A DNA stretch of 64,000 bases. Origin: JACCTU01 sp963798985. Its GTDB lineage: Bacteria > Actinomycetota > Thermoleophilia > Gaiellales > Gaiellaceae. The position numbers and the translations under genes were made by a program. The DNA lies in assembly GCA_963798985.1 (NCBI GenBank), contig CAWCVL010000007.1:806001-870000 (forward strand). The letters are read 5' to 3'. Shown here piece by piece: positions 51,129 to 59,528 of this stretch. Below the pieces are notes generated by a model that made no database searches, was not told the origin of the DNA, and saw only the letters and a list, made by a program, of their open reading frames with translations. Within the stretch, counting starts at the first letter, position 1; each line of letters opens with the position of its first letter.

Positions 51129-51220
51129 CTGCGCAAGTCGCGAATCCGCTCGCGCGGATCCGCGACGCGCGAAGACCCCTAAAGGCGGCCGCTCCGCGGC
51201 CGCTGTCGCAGCGATTTCAC
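51129..51220 (-). repeat. Interspersed two-hairpin repeat, copy 6
   Basis: On the minus strand it begins 13 bases after the stop of the small gene at 51234. It reads TGTGAAATCGCTGCGACA, hairpin GCGGCCGC-GGA-GCGGCCGC, CTTTAGG, linker GGTCTTCGCGCG, then GCGGATCCGCGCGAGCGG and ATTCGCGACTTGCGC. Same linker as copy 2. It lies between tandem minus-strand genes (51234 gene and ccmE), unlike the convergent copies. Confidence 0.9.
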
Positions 51221-51233
51221 AGCAAGCCGCTGC

Positions 51234-51476
51234 CTAAGAGCGTTCGGCCTGAGCTGCGCGCCTGGCGGGCACGCGGTACCCGTGGTCGACGCAGAGCGAC
51301 CCCGGCGAATCCTCGGTGAGCGAGTCGCAGTAGCCCTTGCCGTAGGCGGCCCGCATGAACGCAGCCACGACGTCGATGTTCCACTCGGAGATCTCGCCCG
51401 CCTCGCGCCAGAGGTCGGCAAGCCGGAGGTCGATGTCGAGCTCCAGGAGGTCGATGCGGGTGGGGGTCTTCTGCAT
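51234..51476 (-). CDS. Small protein of unknown function, 80 residues
   Basis: MQKTPTRIDLLELDIDLRLADLWREAGEISEWNIDVVAAFMRAAYGKGYCDSLTEDSPGSLCVDHGYRVP. Helical acidic protein with two Cys, ending in a basic tail. It resembles no family I know. Its ATG at 51476 diverges from the TIM-barrel gene at 51519. The stop is 13 bases before repeat copy 6. Confidence 0.65.
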   Translation of the reverse strand: MQKTPTRIDLLELDIDLRLADLWREAGEISEWNIDVVAAFMRAAYGKGYCDSLTEDSPGSLCVDHGYRVPARRAAQAERS

Positions 51477-51518
51477 GGCCGAAAGCGTAGGACCTGGGTC
51501 GGACGGCATGATTGCTCC

Positions 51519-52352
51519 ATGGGAGAGCTGCGGTTCGGCGGGGCCAGGGTGCCCTCGCGGGAGAGCCCCGAGGCGGCGGTCGAGATCCTGCTGGAGCGGG
51601 GCTACACGGCCTGCGAGATCGACTTCGAGGGCAAGTTCTGGATGGACTACCCGTGGGCCGAGCGGTTCGGGGAGCTCGCAAGGGAGCACGGGATCGTCCT
51701 GTCCGTGCACGCCCCGATCGCCGGCTTCATGGGCCATGCGGAACGTGGCAAGAAGCTCAATATGGCCGTCGGGATGCTCGACCACTCCGCAGGCATCGCG
51801 AAGACCGCGGGTGCCGAGCTCGTCGTGTTCCACCCGGGCTTCCTGCTCGGGCGCACGCGCGAGGCGGCGATCGACTCCGTGGTCGAGCAGCTCCGGGAGC
51901 TGCGCGAGCGCCTGGAGAAGAAGGACCGCGGCGTGCCCTTCGGGATCGAGGTGATGGGACGCGTCCGCGAGCTCGGCTCGCTCGAGGACGTGCTCGAGAT
52001 CTCGTCCCGGCTCGACTGGGTGCGTCCCGTGATCGACTTCGCGCACATGCATGCGACGAGCGACGGCGCCTACACGGAGCCGTCGCTGTTCGCCGAGGCG
52101 CTCGCCGGTGCAGACGCCGTCCTCGAGCCGGGCGCCCCGTTTCACATCCACTTCTCCGACATCGCGTACGCAAACCGCAACGAGACGAAGCACCTGCCTT
52201 ACGGCGAGGGAACACTGCGCGCGGAACCGCTCGGCGAGGCGCTCGTCGGCTTCGAACGGCCGGCGACCGTCATCAGCGAAGCGCCCGACCTGGAGTCGAG
52301 CCTTGCGATCCGCGTTGCGCTCTTCGCGGCACATCGCGCAGCGGCGACGTAG
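51519..52352 (+). CDS. TIM-barrel protein of the endonuclease IV/sugar-isomerase superfamily
   Basis: 277 residues of the AP endonuclease 2/xylose-isomerase-like TIM barrel. Metal-ligand candidates are in the expected order: VHAPIAGF (His), VVFHPGFLLG (His), GIEVMGRV (Glu), VIDFAHMHA (Asp, His), HIHFSDIAY (His, Asp) and ISEAPDLE (Glu). Preservation of these residues fits endonuclease IV-like DNA repair or a sugar isomerase/epimerase. The former is likelier from VHAPIAGF..FHPG..IEVMG. Adjacent start to the divergent 80-residue gene. Confidence 0.82.
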   Translation: MGELRFGGARVPSRESPEAAVEILLERGYTACEIDFEGKFWMDYPWAERFGELAREHGIVLSVHAPIAGFMGHAERGKKLNMAVGMLDHSAGIAKTAGAELVVFHPGFLLGRTREAAIDSVVEQLRELRERLEKKDRGVPFGIEVMGRVRELGSLEDVLEISSRLDWVRPVIDFAHMHATSDGAYTEPSLFAEALAGADAVLEPGAPFHIHFSDIAYANRNETKHLPYGEGTLRAEPLGEALVGFERPATVISEAPDLESSLAIRVALFAAHRAAAT

Positions 52353-52379
52353 AAACAAGCTGCTTTACTCGCTTCCTGC

Positions 52380-54248
52380 ATGGTCGTGATCTCGACTGTC
52401 TGCGCGTGCGCACTCGTAGTGACTGCGGCACTTCTCGCGGCCTCGCTACGTCTTGATTCGCTCGTTTCGTTCGTCCTCGCGACCTACCTGGCCGCGTGCG
52501 CCGAAGTTGTGGTGTTGACCGAAGCGCTGTCCCTGCGCAGGCTGGTCACCCCGACGGGTTACCTGGCAGCCGAGATCGTCGTACTGGCCGGCGCAGCGTC
52601 GGTCTGGCTCGTGCGCGGTCGGCCAACACCTCCGCGCCCGAACCTCGACCTCAGCGCGCTCCGGCGACATCCGATCGTCATCGCGCTGGCCATCGTGGTG
52701 GCGCTCGCGTTCGCCTACGAAGCGTTTCTCGTGCTCGCGACACCGCCGAACAACGGCGACTCTCTGAGTGGCCATCTTTCGCGAGTAGCTGCCTGGTACC
52801 AGCACGACGGCATCTTCTGGATTCCCGACGCGCACACTCCACGCCAGAACGAGTGGCCGCCCGTCGCCCAGATCGAGGTGCTGTACACGGTTGTACTCCT
52901 CGGCGGGCGAGATGCGCTCGCAGCGCTGCCGCAGCTGCTCGCGGGCCTGGCACTTGCCCTGTCTGTCTTCGGGATCGCGCGCAGGCTGGAGTTCGATCGC
53001 GCCGCGGCCGCCTTCGCGGCCCTCGTCGCACTGACGTTGCCACAGGTTGCGCTGCAGTCCGTGACGACGCAGAACGACCTCATCGTCGCCTCGTTTGTCG
53101 TCGTGAGCGCGTACTTCCTCCACACTCGTGCGACAGTCGGAGGTGTGCTTGCGGCCATAGCTCTCGCGCTCGCGTTGGGAACGAAGGTGACGGCATTCCT
53201 CGCGCTACCGATCCTCGTCGCCCTCGCGCTCGTGCTCCTCCCGCGACGTGCTCTTGCGATCGCCGCGGTCGCGGCCGTCTTGTCGTTTGGGGCGGTAGGT
53301 GCCCTCGGCTATGTCCGAAATGCAACCCATGCGGGGGCCGTTTTCGGCTCTGGCACCGCTCAGAGCGGGTACCGGCCGACCTCGATCACGTTCCCCGGAA
53401 CGGTGTCGAGCCTCGCCAAGCTGACGTGGCACATGTTCGACCTGTCTGGGTATCACGTGAAGCCCGCTGTTCGTACACGTATCGCTTCATCGGGTGAGAC
53501 GGTCTTCGATGCGCTCCACATCGACACGTATCCGCTCGAGTCGTCGGCCTATCCATTCACCTTCGACCCGAACATCACATCCGAGGAGGATGCGTCCTGG
53601 TACGGCCCACTTGGATTCCTGTTGATTGTCCCGGTCTTCTTGATCGCGGCCTTACGCTGGCGACCGGGCCGCGCGCACCGAGCCGTGCTCGTCCACGCGC
53701 TCGCCGTTCCCGCGTACGCGCTCGCACTCGTGCTGGTTTACAAGGAAGGCTCATGGTATGGGCGCTATCTCCTGGCGCCGATCGCTCTTGCGCTGCCGCT
53801 CGTCGCCGCTGTCTACCGGATCCGCCTCGTTGCGGCTGGATACGCACTTCTCGGCGCACTCACGCTGGTGCTCGTGCATGCGTACAACGCAAACAAACCT
53901 ACGGGCCTCGAAAAGGCTGCCGTCTGGAATCTCGAGAGAGCGCAGGCACAGTCGATTGGCCTTCCCGGCTTCGAGCACGTGATCGGGGCGGTGGACGGGC
54001 GAGCGCGGCAAGGCGAGCCTGTTGGGGTCGTGATGGGCGAGGAGGACTGGGACTACCCGTTCTACGGTGCGCGGCTCGAGCGTCGTGTGATCGCGCTTCC
54101 GCGGCGCGATCCTCTGGCCGAGGCGGAGCGGCAACAGCTCCGGATCGTCGTGTTCGGGCGCAACATCAAGGCGCCGATCAGCGTCGGCTGGCGTGCACTG
54201 CGCTTCTCTTCGCAGGGGACGGTGCTCGTCGCGACGCCGGACCCGTGA
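52380..54248 (+). CDS. Polytopic GT-C-type glycosyltransferase-like membrane protein
   Basis: 622 residues with about 12 hydrophobic helices. The first extracytoplasmic loop has TPPNNGDSLSGHLSRVAAWYQHDGIFWIPDAHTPRQNEWPPVAQ. The acidic residue in the first loop and the WPPV region fit PMT/ArnT-like (GT39/GT83) polyprenyl-phosphate-sugar transferases. A C-terminal soluble domain of about 100 residues follows (VIGAVDGRARQGEPVGVVMGEEDWDYPFYGARLERRV). The gene's base composition looks somewhat less GC-biased than its neighbours, with more CTT/GTT and TTG codons. Sugar donor and acceptor are unknown. Confidence 0.72.
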   Translation: MVVISTVCACALVVTAALLAASLRLDSLVSFVLATYLAACAEVVVLTEALSLRRLVTPTGYLAAEIVVLAGAASVWLVRGRPTPPRPNLDLSALRRHPIVIALAIVVALAFAYEAFLVLATPPNNGDSLSGHLSRVAAWYQHDGIFWIPDAHTPRQNEWPPVAQIEVLYTVVLLGGRDALAALPQLLAGLALALSVFGIARRLEFDRAAAAFAALVALTLPQVALQSVTTQNDLIVASFVVVSAYFLHTRATVGGVLAAIALALALGTKVTAFLALPILVALALVLLPRRALAIAAVAAVLSFGAVGALGYVRNATHAGAVFGSGTAQSGYRPTSITFPGTVSSLAKLTWHMFDLSGYHVKPAVRTRIASSGETVFDALHIDTYPLESSAYPFTFDPNITSEEDASWYGPLGFLLIVPVFLIAALRWRPGRAHRAVLVHALAVPAYALALVLVYKEGSWYGRYLLAPIALALPLVAAVYRIRLVAAGYALLGALTLVLVHAYNANKPTGLEKAAVWNLERAQAQSIGLPGFEHVIGAVDGRARQGEPVGVVMGEEDWDYPFYGARLERRVIALPRRDPLAEAERQQLRIVVFGRNIKAPISVGWRALRFSSQGTVLVATPDP

Positions 54249-54276
54249 TCGCCTCCCCTGACACCGACGTACCGGG

Positions 54277-57219
54277 CTACGCGGCGGCGGCGAGCGGCCC
54301 TGACACCAGCCGCTCCTCGAACGGAGCCGCCTCGTCGTCGCGGCTGCGGTCGCGCAGGAACCGCGCGTAACGGTCGACGGCTTCGCGCTCGATCAGCCGG
54401 AACGGTCCGGCTTCTGCGCGCTCGAGCGCCGACAGCAAGAGCGTCTCGGCTTCCTCGTCGTGTCCCTGAGCCGCGCGAACGACGCCGAGCGCGAAGGTGG
54501 TCGTGATCTGCGAGAGCGCGTCCTGGGGTCCGACGGTCTCGCGGGCCTCGAGCGCGACGCGCTCGGCCTCGTCGATCCGCCCCTCGTCGACGAGCAACTC
54601 GGCGAGTGAACGCTGTGCTTCGCACAGGTACGCACGGTCGCCGAGCTTCTTGAGGATCTTCACGGCCTCCCGGTAGCGCTCCTGCGCCTGTGAGAGGTCG
54701 CCGCGCTTCCACGCGAGCGTGCCGAGGTGCTTGAGCCCCCAGGCGATCCCCGCCTCGAACCCGACCTCGCGGTAGAGGTCCAGGGCCTGCGTGAACGAGT
54801 CCTCCGCAGCGTCGAGGTTGCCCTCGATCATGCTCAGGTTGCCGCAGCGCTCCAGCACCGCCGCCTTGACGAGGACGCCGCCGCTCTCCTCAGCGAGCTC
54901 CATACCCCGCTCGAGCAACGGCCGTGCCGCATCGAGGTCGAGCTTCGTGATGTAGAGCGATGCGAGGCCCTGGATCGCGCTGGCCTCGAGATCCTTTCGC
55001 TCCGCGTCGTGCGCGGCATCGAGCACATGGCGGAGGTACTTCTCGGCCGTCTCGTGATCGCCGATCCAGTTCGCGATCGAGGCGCGGACGTTGAGCGCCT
55101 CGATCTTCGCGCCGATCGGCGCGTCGTCGGGGAGGATCTCGAGCGCCTGCGTCGCGAGCTCGTTCGCGCGCGGGAGATCGGCGTGGGTATAGAGGGCGAC
55201 CTCGGCGAGCGCGGCCAGCGCGGTCGCCTCGAGCTTCTTGTTGCCCTGCTCGACGGCGAGTCCCCGCACCTTCTCCATCTCCACCGCCACGGCGTGCATG
55301 TCGCCGAGCCTCTGCGCAGCGCGCGCGGCGGACCAGCGGCGCTGGACGTTCGGGTCGAGCTCGACCGAGCGCAGGAACAGCTTCCGCGCGGTCGCGAAGG
55401 ACTCGCGCGCCATCGCGCGTCGGCCCGCAGTCTCGAGCGCCTCGGCCGCCTCGACCGCGAGGTCGGGCGGCGTCGACCCGTCGAGCTCGGCCAGGAGCGA
55501 CGACGCACGGTCGAGGTGGAACGCTCGGATCTCGAGCAGCTCCTCGCCGGCGCGCTCCTTGAGCCACGCGGCGAACCGCGCGTGCTGCGCCGCGCGCGCC
55601 GACTTCGAGAGGCCGCCGTAGGCGACCTCGCGGATCAGCACGTGCTTGAACTTGTACGCGCGCTCGGCCGAGATCGACGAGCGCGTCTCGGGCAGGACGA
55701 GCTCGCGGAGCACGAGGCTCTCGAGCTGCGGCGCGATCTCGTCGAGCTCGGGAGACAGGTGCGCGAGCGCGCCCTCCCAGAAGATGCGACCGATCAGGGC
55801 GGCGCGCTGGATCAGCCGCTTCTCGGCAGCGGGCAGCCGGTCGATGCGAGCGGCGATCAGCGCCTGCAGCGTGTTCGGCATGCCCGCAGCGATCGAGAGC
55901 GTTCCGTCGGACTCTGCGAGCATCCGGATCGTCTCCTCGACGAACAGCGGGTTGCCCTCGGTGACGTCGAGGATCTCGGCTCGGCAGCCCTGCTCGAGCG
56001 TCGTCCCCGCCATGAGCGCGTCGATCAGCTGCTCGGCCTCGTCGTCCGCGAGCGGCTCGAGCTCGATCGCGGCCGAGCGCAACCGGCCCCCGCCCCATGA
56101 AGGTCGCACCTCGAGCAGCTCGGGCCGCGCGAGCGCGATGATGATCAGCGGCGCGTCACGCACGTACTCGGCGAGGTGCTCGATCAACTCGAGGAGCGGC
56201 TCTTCCGCCCAGTGGATGTCCTCGAAGACGAGCACGAGCGGCTGCGGCTCGGCGAGCTTCGCGCTCCACTCCCGCGCGGCCCACGCGATCTCCTGGCCGG
56301 TGGCCTCGGCCTCGACGGCCTCGAGCACGCCGGACGCGTTCGCGAGCAGGTCGGCGATCGCCTCGTCCTCGCAGCACGCGCGCAGCTTGTCGAACGCCTC
56401 GCGAACCGGCTCGTCGTCGTGGATGCCGGCGGACACTTTCACCATCTCGGCGAGCGGCCAGTAGGTGATCCCCTCGCCGTACGGCAGGCAGCGACCCTGC
56501 AGCACCGTCGCGCCTTCGAGCGTGTCGAGGAACTCGTGTGCGAGACGGCTCTTGCCGACTCCGGGCTCGCCGAAGATCGTCACGAGGTGCGCGCGTCGGT
56601 CGCGAACGACGCGCGTGTACGTGTTCTCGAGCATGCTCAGCTCGATGTCGCGTCCGACGAGGGGTGCCTGGAGGCTGGAGATCCGCGTTCCCCGGTCGTA
56701 GGCAGCGATCGCGCGCCAGGCCCAGATCGGCTCATCGCGTCCGCGGACTTGCACGGGCCCCACGTCTTCGACCTCGATCCGGTCGAGAGTGAGGCGGTAC
56801 GCATTCGGGCCGATCAGGATCTGGTTCGCGGACGCGCTCTGCTGAAGTCGCGCAGCGAGGTTGACCGCCTCGCCAGTTGCGAAGGTCGAGTCGCCGCCTC
56901 CGACCACGACCTCGCCCGCCTCGACCCCGACGCGCGCCTCGAGACCGAGATCAGCGGTCGCGTCGAGGATGGCGAGCGCGGCGCGGATCGCGCGCTCCGC
57001 GTCGTCCTCATGGGCCTGCGGGACGCCGAAGGCCGCCATCACGGCATCCCCCGCGAACTTCTCGACGAGCCCGCCGTGGTGCTCGATGCACTCGGAGGCC
57101 TGCTCGAAGAAACGGTCGACGCGCCTGCGGACGATCTCTGGGTCAGTCGTGGAGACGAGCCCGGTCGAATCGACCAGGTCGACGAACAGGACCGTCGCCA
57201 GCTTGCGTTCCACTCCCAT
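54277..57219 (-). CDS. Class III adenylate/guanylate cyclase with AAA ATPase and TPR domains
   Basis: 980 residues from ATG 57219. The cyclase domain is at residues 1 to about 185: ATVLFVDLVDSTG with metal Asp14, FAGDAVMAAFG with Asp58, ARVGVEAGEVVVGGG and GEAVNLAARLQQSA. A large STAND-type ATPase follows with Walker A TIFGEPGVGKSRLAHEF, then LVFEDIHWAEEPLLELIEHL (Walker B) and NPLFVEETIRMLAE. The last roughly 400 residues are TPR-like helices (DMHAVAVEMEKVRGLAVEQGNKKLEATALAALAEVALY, RYREAVKILKKLGDRAYLCEAQRSLAELLVDEGRIDEAERVALEARE). Such proteins make cAMP in response to ligands sensed by the ATPase and TPR parts. Confidence 0.9.
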   Translation of the reverse strand: MGVERKLATVLFVDLVDSTGLVSTTDPEIVRRRVDRFFEQASECIEHHGGLVEKFAGDAVMAAFGVPQAHEDDAERAIRAALAILDATADLGLEARVGVEAGEVVVGGGDSTFATGEAVNLAARLQQSASANQILIGPNAYRLTLDRIEVEDVGPVQVRGRDEPIWAWRAIAAYDRGTRISSLQAPLVGRDIELSMLENTYTRVVRDRRAHLVTIFGEPGVGKSRLAHEFLDTLEGATVLQGRCLPYGEGITYWPLAEMVKVSAGIHDDEPVREAFDKLRACCEDEAIADLLANASGVLEAVEAEATGQEIAWAAREWSAKLAEPQPLVLVFEDIHWAEEPLLELIEHLAEYVRDAPLIIIALARPELLEVRPSWGGGRLRSAAIELEPLADDEAEQLIDALMAGTTLEQGCRAEILDVTEGNPLFVEETIRMLAESDGTLSIAAGMPNTLQALIAARIDRLPAAEKRLIQRAALIGRIFWEGALAHLSPELDEIAPQLESLVLRELVLPETRSSISAERAYKFKHVLIREVAYGGLSKSARAAQHARFAAWLKERAGEELLEIRAFHLDRASSLLAELDGSTPPDLAVEAAEALETAGRRAMARESFATARKLFLRSVELDPNVQRRWSAARAAQRLGDMHAVAVEMEKVRGLAVEQGNKKLEATALAALAEVALYTHADLPRANELATQALEILPDDAPIGAKIEALNVRASIANWIGDHETAEKYLRHVLDAAHDAERKDLEASAIQGLASLYITKLDLDAARPLLERGMELAEESGGVLVKAAVLERCGNLSMIEGNLDAAEDSFTQALDLYREVGFEAGIAWGLKHLGTLAWKRGDLSQAQERYREAVKILKKLGDRAYLCEAQRSLAELLVDEGRIDEAERVALEARETVGPQDALSQITTTFALGVVRAAQGHDEEAETLLLSALERAEAGPFRLIEREAVDRYARFLRDRSRDDEAAPFEERLVSGPLAAAA

Positions 57220-57339
57220 AAGTGTAGAAACGCCCAAGGATCGCGGGGACTTCCGGGCAGCCGGTCTGGATCGCCTCAGAGGCATCCTCCTCTAGACGGC
57301 TCTGGAGGCCGATTTCTTCCTCCGGTTAGCATCCTCGCG

Positions 57340-58680
57340 ATGCTCGACCCGAAGGTCTTCAAGGCATACGACGTTCGAGGGGTCTACCCGACCGAGCTCG
57401 ACGAGGACGGCGCGCGGGCGATCGGGCGGGCGTACGTCGAGCACTTCGAGCCGAAGCGGATCGCCGTCGGCCGCGACATGCGCGTGTCCTCACCGTCGAT
57501 GGCGGCCGCGGTGATGGAGGGAGCCGCGTCGGCCGGCGCAGAGGTCCTCGACCTCGGGCTCGTCGGGACCGAGATGGTTTACTTCGCCGTCGGGGAGCTC
57601 TCGCTCGACGGCGGGTTCATGGTTACCGCCTCGCACAACCCGAAGGAGTACACGGGGCTGAAGATCGTGCGAAGCGGGGCGCTGCCGGTCGGCGGAGAGT
57701 CCGGACTCCTCGAGATCCGCGACCGCGCGGCCGAACCGCCGGCGAAGGCTGCGCGCCCGGGAACGATCGAGCCGTACGACATCTGGCCCGCGTACGTCGA
57801 GCGCGTGCTCTCGTTCGTCGACGTCGACGCGATCCGTCCGCTCACCGTCGTGATCGACGCGGCGAACGGGATGGCCGGTGTGATGTTGCCGCCGATCCTC
57901 GAGCGCCTACCGATCGACGCGCGCCCGTTCTTCTTCGAGCCCGACGGGACGTTCCCGAACCACGAGCCCAACCCCTTGCTGCCGGAGAACCGCGAGTTCA
58001 TCGTCGCGAAGACGCTCGAGGAAGGCGCCGACCTCGGCGTCGCGTTCGACGGCGACGCCGACCGCTGCTTCTTCGTCGACGACACGGGCGACTTCGTGCC
58101 GGGGGACTTCATCACGGCGCTGCTCGCCGAGTCCATTCTCGAGCGAGAGCCCGGAGCGAAGATCATCTACGACGTCCGCGCGAGTTGGGCGGTGCCCGAC
58201 ACGATCGAGCGCGTCGGAGGAGTGCCGCTGATCAACCGCGTCGGCCACGCGTACATCAAGCACCGCATGCGCAAGGAGGGCGCGGTTTTTGGCGGCGAGG
58301 TCTCGGGTCACTACTACTTCCGCGACTTCACGCAGGCCGACTCCGGTGTCGTGCCGTTCCTGTTGATGCTCGAGCTGATCTCGAAGCGTGGGCGGAAGCT
58401 CTCGGAGCTCCTCGCGCCTTATCGCGAGCGGTACTTCCTCACGGGCGAGCTCAACACCCCCGTCGCGGACGTCGAGTCGAAGCTCCGCGAGCTCGAGGAG
58501 CGCTTCGGCCCCGAAGGACAGATCTCTCACCTCGACGGGCTGTCGGTCGAAGCAGCCGACTGGCACTTCAACGTCCGGCCGTCGAACACGGAGCCACTGC
58601 TGCGACTCAACCTCGAAGCGCTCTCGGAGGAGCTGATGGAGCACAAGCGCGACGAGGTGCTGTCGGTGATCCGGGAGTGA
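57340..58680 (+). CDS. Phosphomannomutase/phosphoglucomutase
   Basis: 446 residues of the alpha-D-phosphohexomutase family. VFKAYDVRGVYPTELDED (residues 6-23), the phosphoserine loop VTASHNPKEYTGLKIV (Ser in TASHNP near 98), the metal loop FDGDADRCFFVDDTG, the sugar-binding GGEVSGHYYFRDF (GEVSGH), and the C-terminal phosphate-binding NVRPSNTEPLLRLN. It interconverts mannose-1/6-phosphate or glucose-1/6-phosphate for sugar-nucleotide and polysaccharide synthesis. Followed by a thioesterase gene with a four-base overlap (GTGA). Confidence 0.94.
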   Translation: MLDPKVFKAYDVRGVYPTELDEDGARAIGRAYVEHFEPKRIAVGRDMRVSSPSMAAAVMEGAASAGAEVLDLGLVGTEMVYFAVGELSLDGGFMVTASHNPKEYTGLKIVRSGALPVGGESGLLEIRDRAAEPPAKAARPGTIEPYDIWPAYVERVLSFVDVDAIRPLTVVIDAANGMAGVMLPPILERLPIDARPFFFEPDGTFPNHEPNPLLPENREFIVAKTLEEGADLGVAFDGDADRCFFVDDTGDFVPGDFITALLAESILEREPGAKIIYDVRASWAVPDTIERVGGVPLINRVGHAYIKHRMRKEGAVFGGEVSGHYYFRDFTQADSGVVPFLLMLELISKRGRKLSELLAPYRERYFLTGELNTPVADVESKLRELEERFGPEGQISHLDGLSVEAADWHFNVRPSNTEPLLRLNLEALSEELMEHKRDEVLSVIRE

Positions 58681-59135
58681 CGCTCGAGCTCGGCTTCACG
58701 ACCGACGAGAAGCCTCCGTTCAAGTACGCAGCGCGCACGCGGGTCGGCTTCTCCGACACCGACGCGCAGGGGATCGTCTACTACGGCCGCTACGTCCCGT
58801 ACTTCGACCTCGCGCGTGTCGAGTACCACCGCCACCTCGGGCTGTCGAAGGACGCGCTCGGCGGCAACGAGTTCGTGATGCGCGCGATGCACGTCGAGTA
58901 CCACGCTCCCGCGGTGTTCGACGACCTGCTGGAGATCTTCGTGCGGCTCGCGCGCATCGGCCGAACCAGCGCGACGTACGAGTTCGCGGCCTACCGCGCC
59001 GACGACGACGTGCTGATGGTCACCGCGACCCAGACGCTCGTCCTCGTCGACCTCGACGAGCGAAAAGCCTGTGAGATTCCCGAATCGTTCGTCGAAACCG
59101 TGCGCGCCTTCGAGGGCGACGACCTGGAGCGGTGA
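58677..59135 (+). CDS. Acyl-CoA thioesterase, hotdog fold
   Basis: 152 residues. The catalytic region RVGFSDTDAQGIVYYGRYVPYFDLARVEYHRHLG contains the acidic D in SDTDAQGIVYYGRY, typical of the YbgC/4-hydroxybenzoyl-CoA thioesterase family. VMRAMHVEYHAPAVFDDLLEIFVRLARIGRTSATYEF and a LVLVDLDERKACEIPESF tail complete the hotdog. The physiological acyl-CoA is unknown. The GTG at 58677 is coupled to the upstream mutase stop; the next small gene overlaps its stop in turn. Confidence 0.87.
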   Translation: MTLELGFTTDEKPPFKYAARTRVGFSDTDAQGIVYYGRYVPYFDLARVEYHRHLGLSKDALGGNEFVMRAMHVEYHAPAVFDDLLEIFVRLARIGRTSATYEFAAYRADDDVLMVTATQTLVLVDLDERKACEIPESFVETVRAFEGDDLER

Positions 59136-59350
59136 CGCCGGAGCAACAGCGTGCAGGCGCGCTCGAGGCGATCGAGCGAATCGTGAACCGGGGCGGCGAC
59201 GACGAGGAGGTGTTGGAGGCTGTCCTCGGTGTGGTCAGCAAGCTCGGCGCCGGCACGGCCGATGACGCTGCCTTCGTCAAACGAGTGACAACGCTGGTCT
59301 CCGCCTACTGCACCGACCCGGAGAAAATGCGGAGCATTTTCTCCGGCTAA
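59132..59350 (+). CDS. Small helical protein of unknown function, 72 residues
   Basis: MTPEQQRAGALEAIERIVNRGGDDEEVLEAVLGVVSKLGAGTADDAAFVKRVTTLVSAYCTDPEKMRSIFSG. The start is a GTG inside the thioesterase stop (GTGA), which makes it likely to be translated. Probably helical; no family recognised. Followed by a strong hairpin. Confidence 0.62.
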   Translation: MTPEQQRAGALEAIERIVNRGGDDEEVLEAVLGVVSKLGAGTADDAAFVKRVTTLVSAYCTDPEKMRSIFSG

Positions 59351-59356
59351 GACCGC

Positions 59357-59387
59357 GCGCCCGGGTGTGTCCTCTGCACCCGGGCGC
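59357..59387. terminator. Perfect 11-bp GC hairpin between convergent genes
   Basis: GCGCCCGGGTG (59357-59367) pairs perfectly with CACCCGGGCGC (59377-59387) across a nine-base loop, six bases after the stop of the 72-residue gene. It also faces the convergent relA 3' end. No T run is present, so termination would rest on the hairpin or Rho. It is probably a bidirectional boundary. Confidence 0.65.
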
Positions 59388-59528
59388 CGCAGCCTCCTCG
59401 GAGCCCCCTCCCCTCGTCACGTTGTACTCAGGTCGCGCGGCCTCGCTATCCCTCGATTCAGGTACCGCGCTTGATCGGGTGATGAGTCCCTCGATCGAGG
59501 GATCCTTCGAGCCACGGAACGTGGACCG

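Noticed and set aside
3871..51220. Repeats read as a CRISPR array or as cloning-linker contamination (NotI- and BamHI-like sites inside)
   Set aside because: Copies are far apart, differ in linker and stem bases, and sit at natural gene ends, so neither an array nor an artefact fits.
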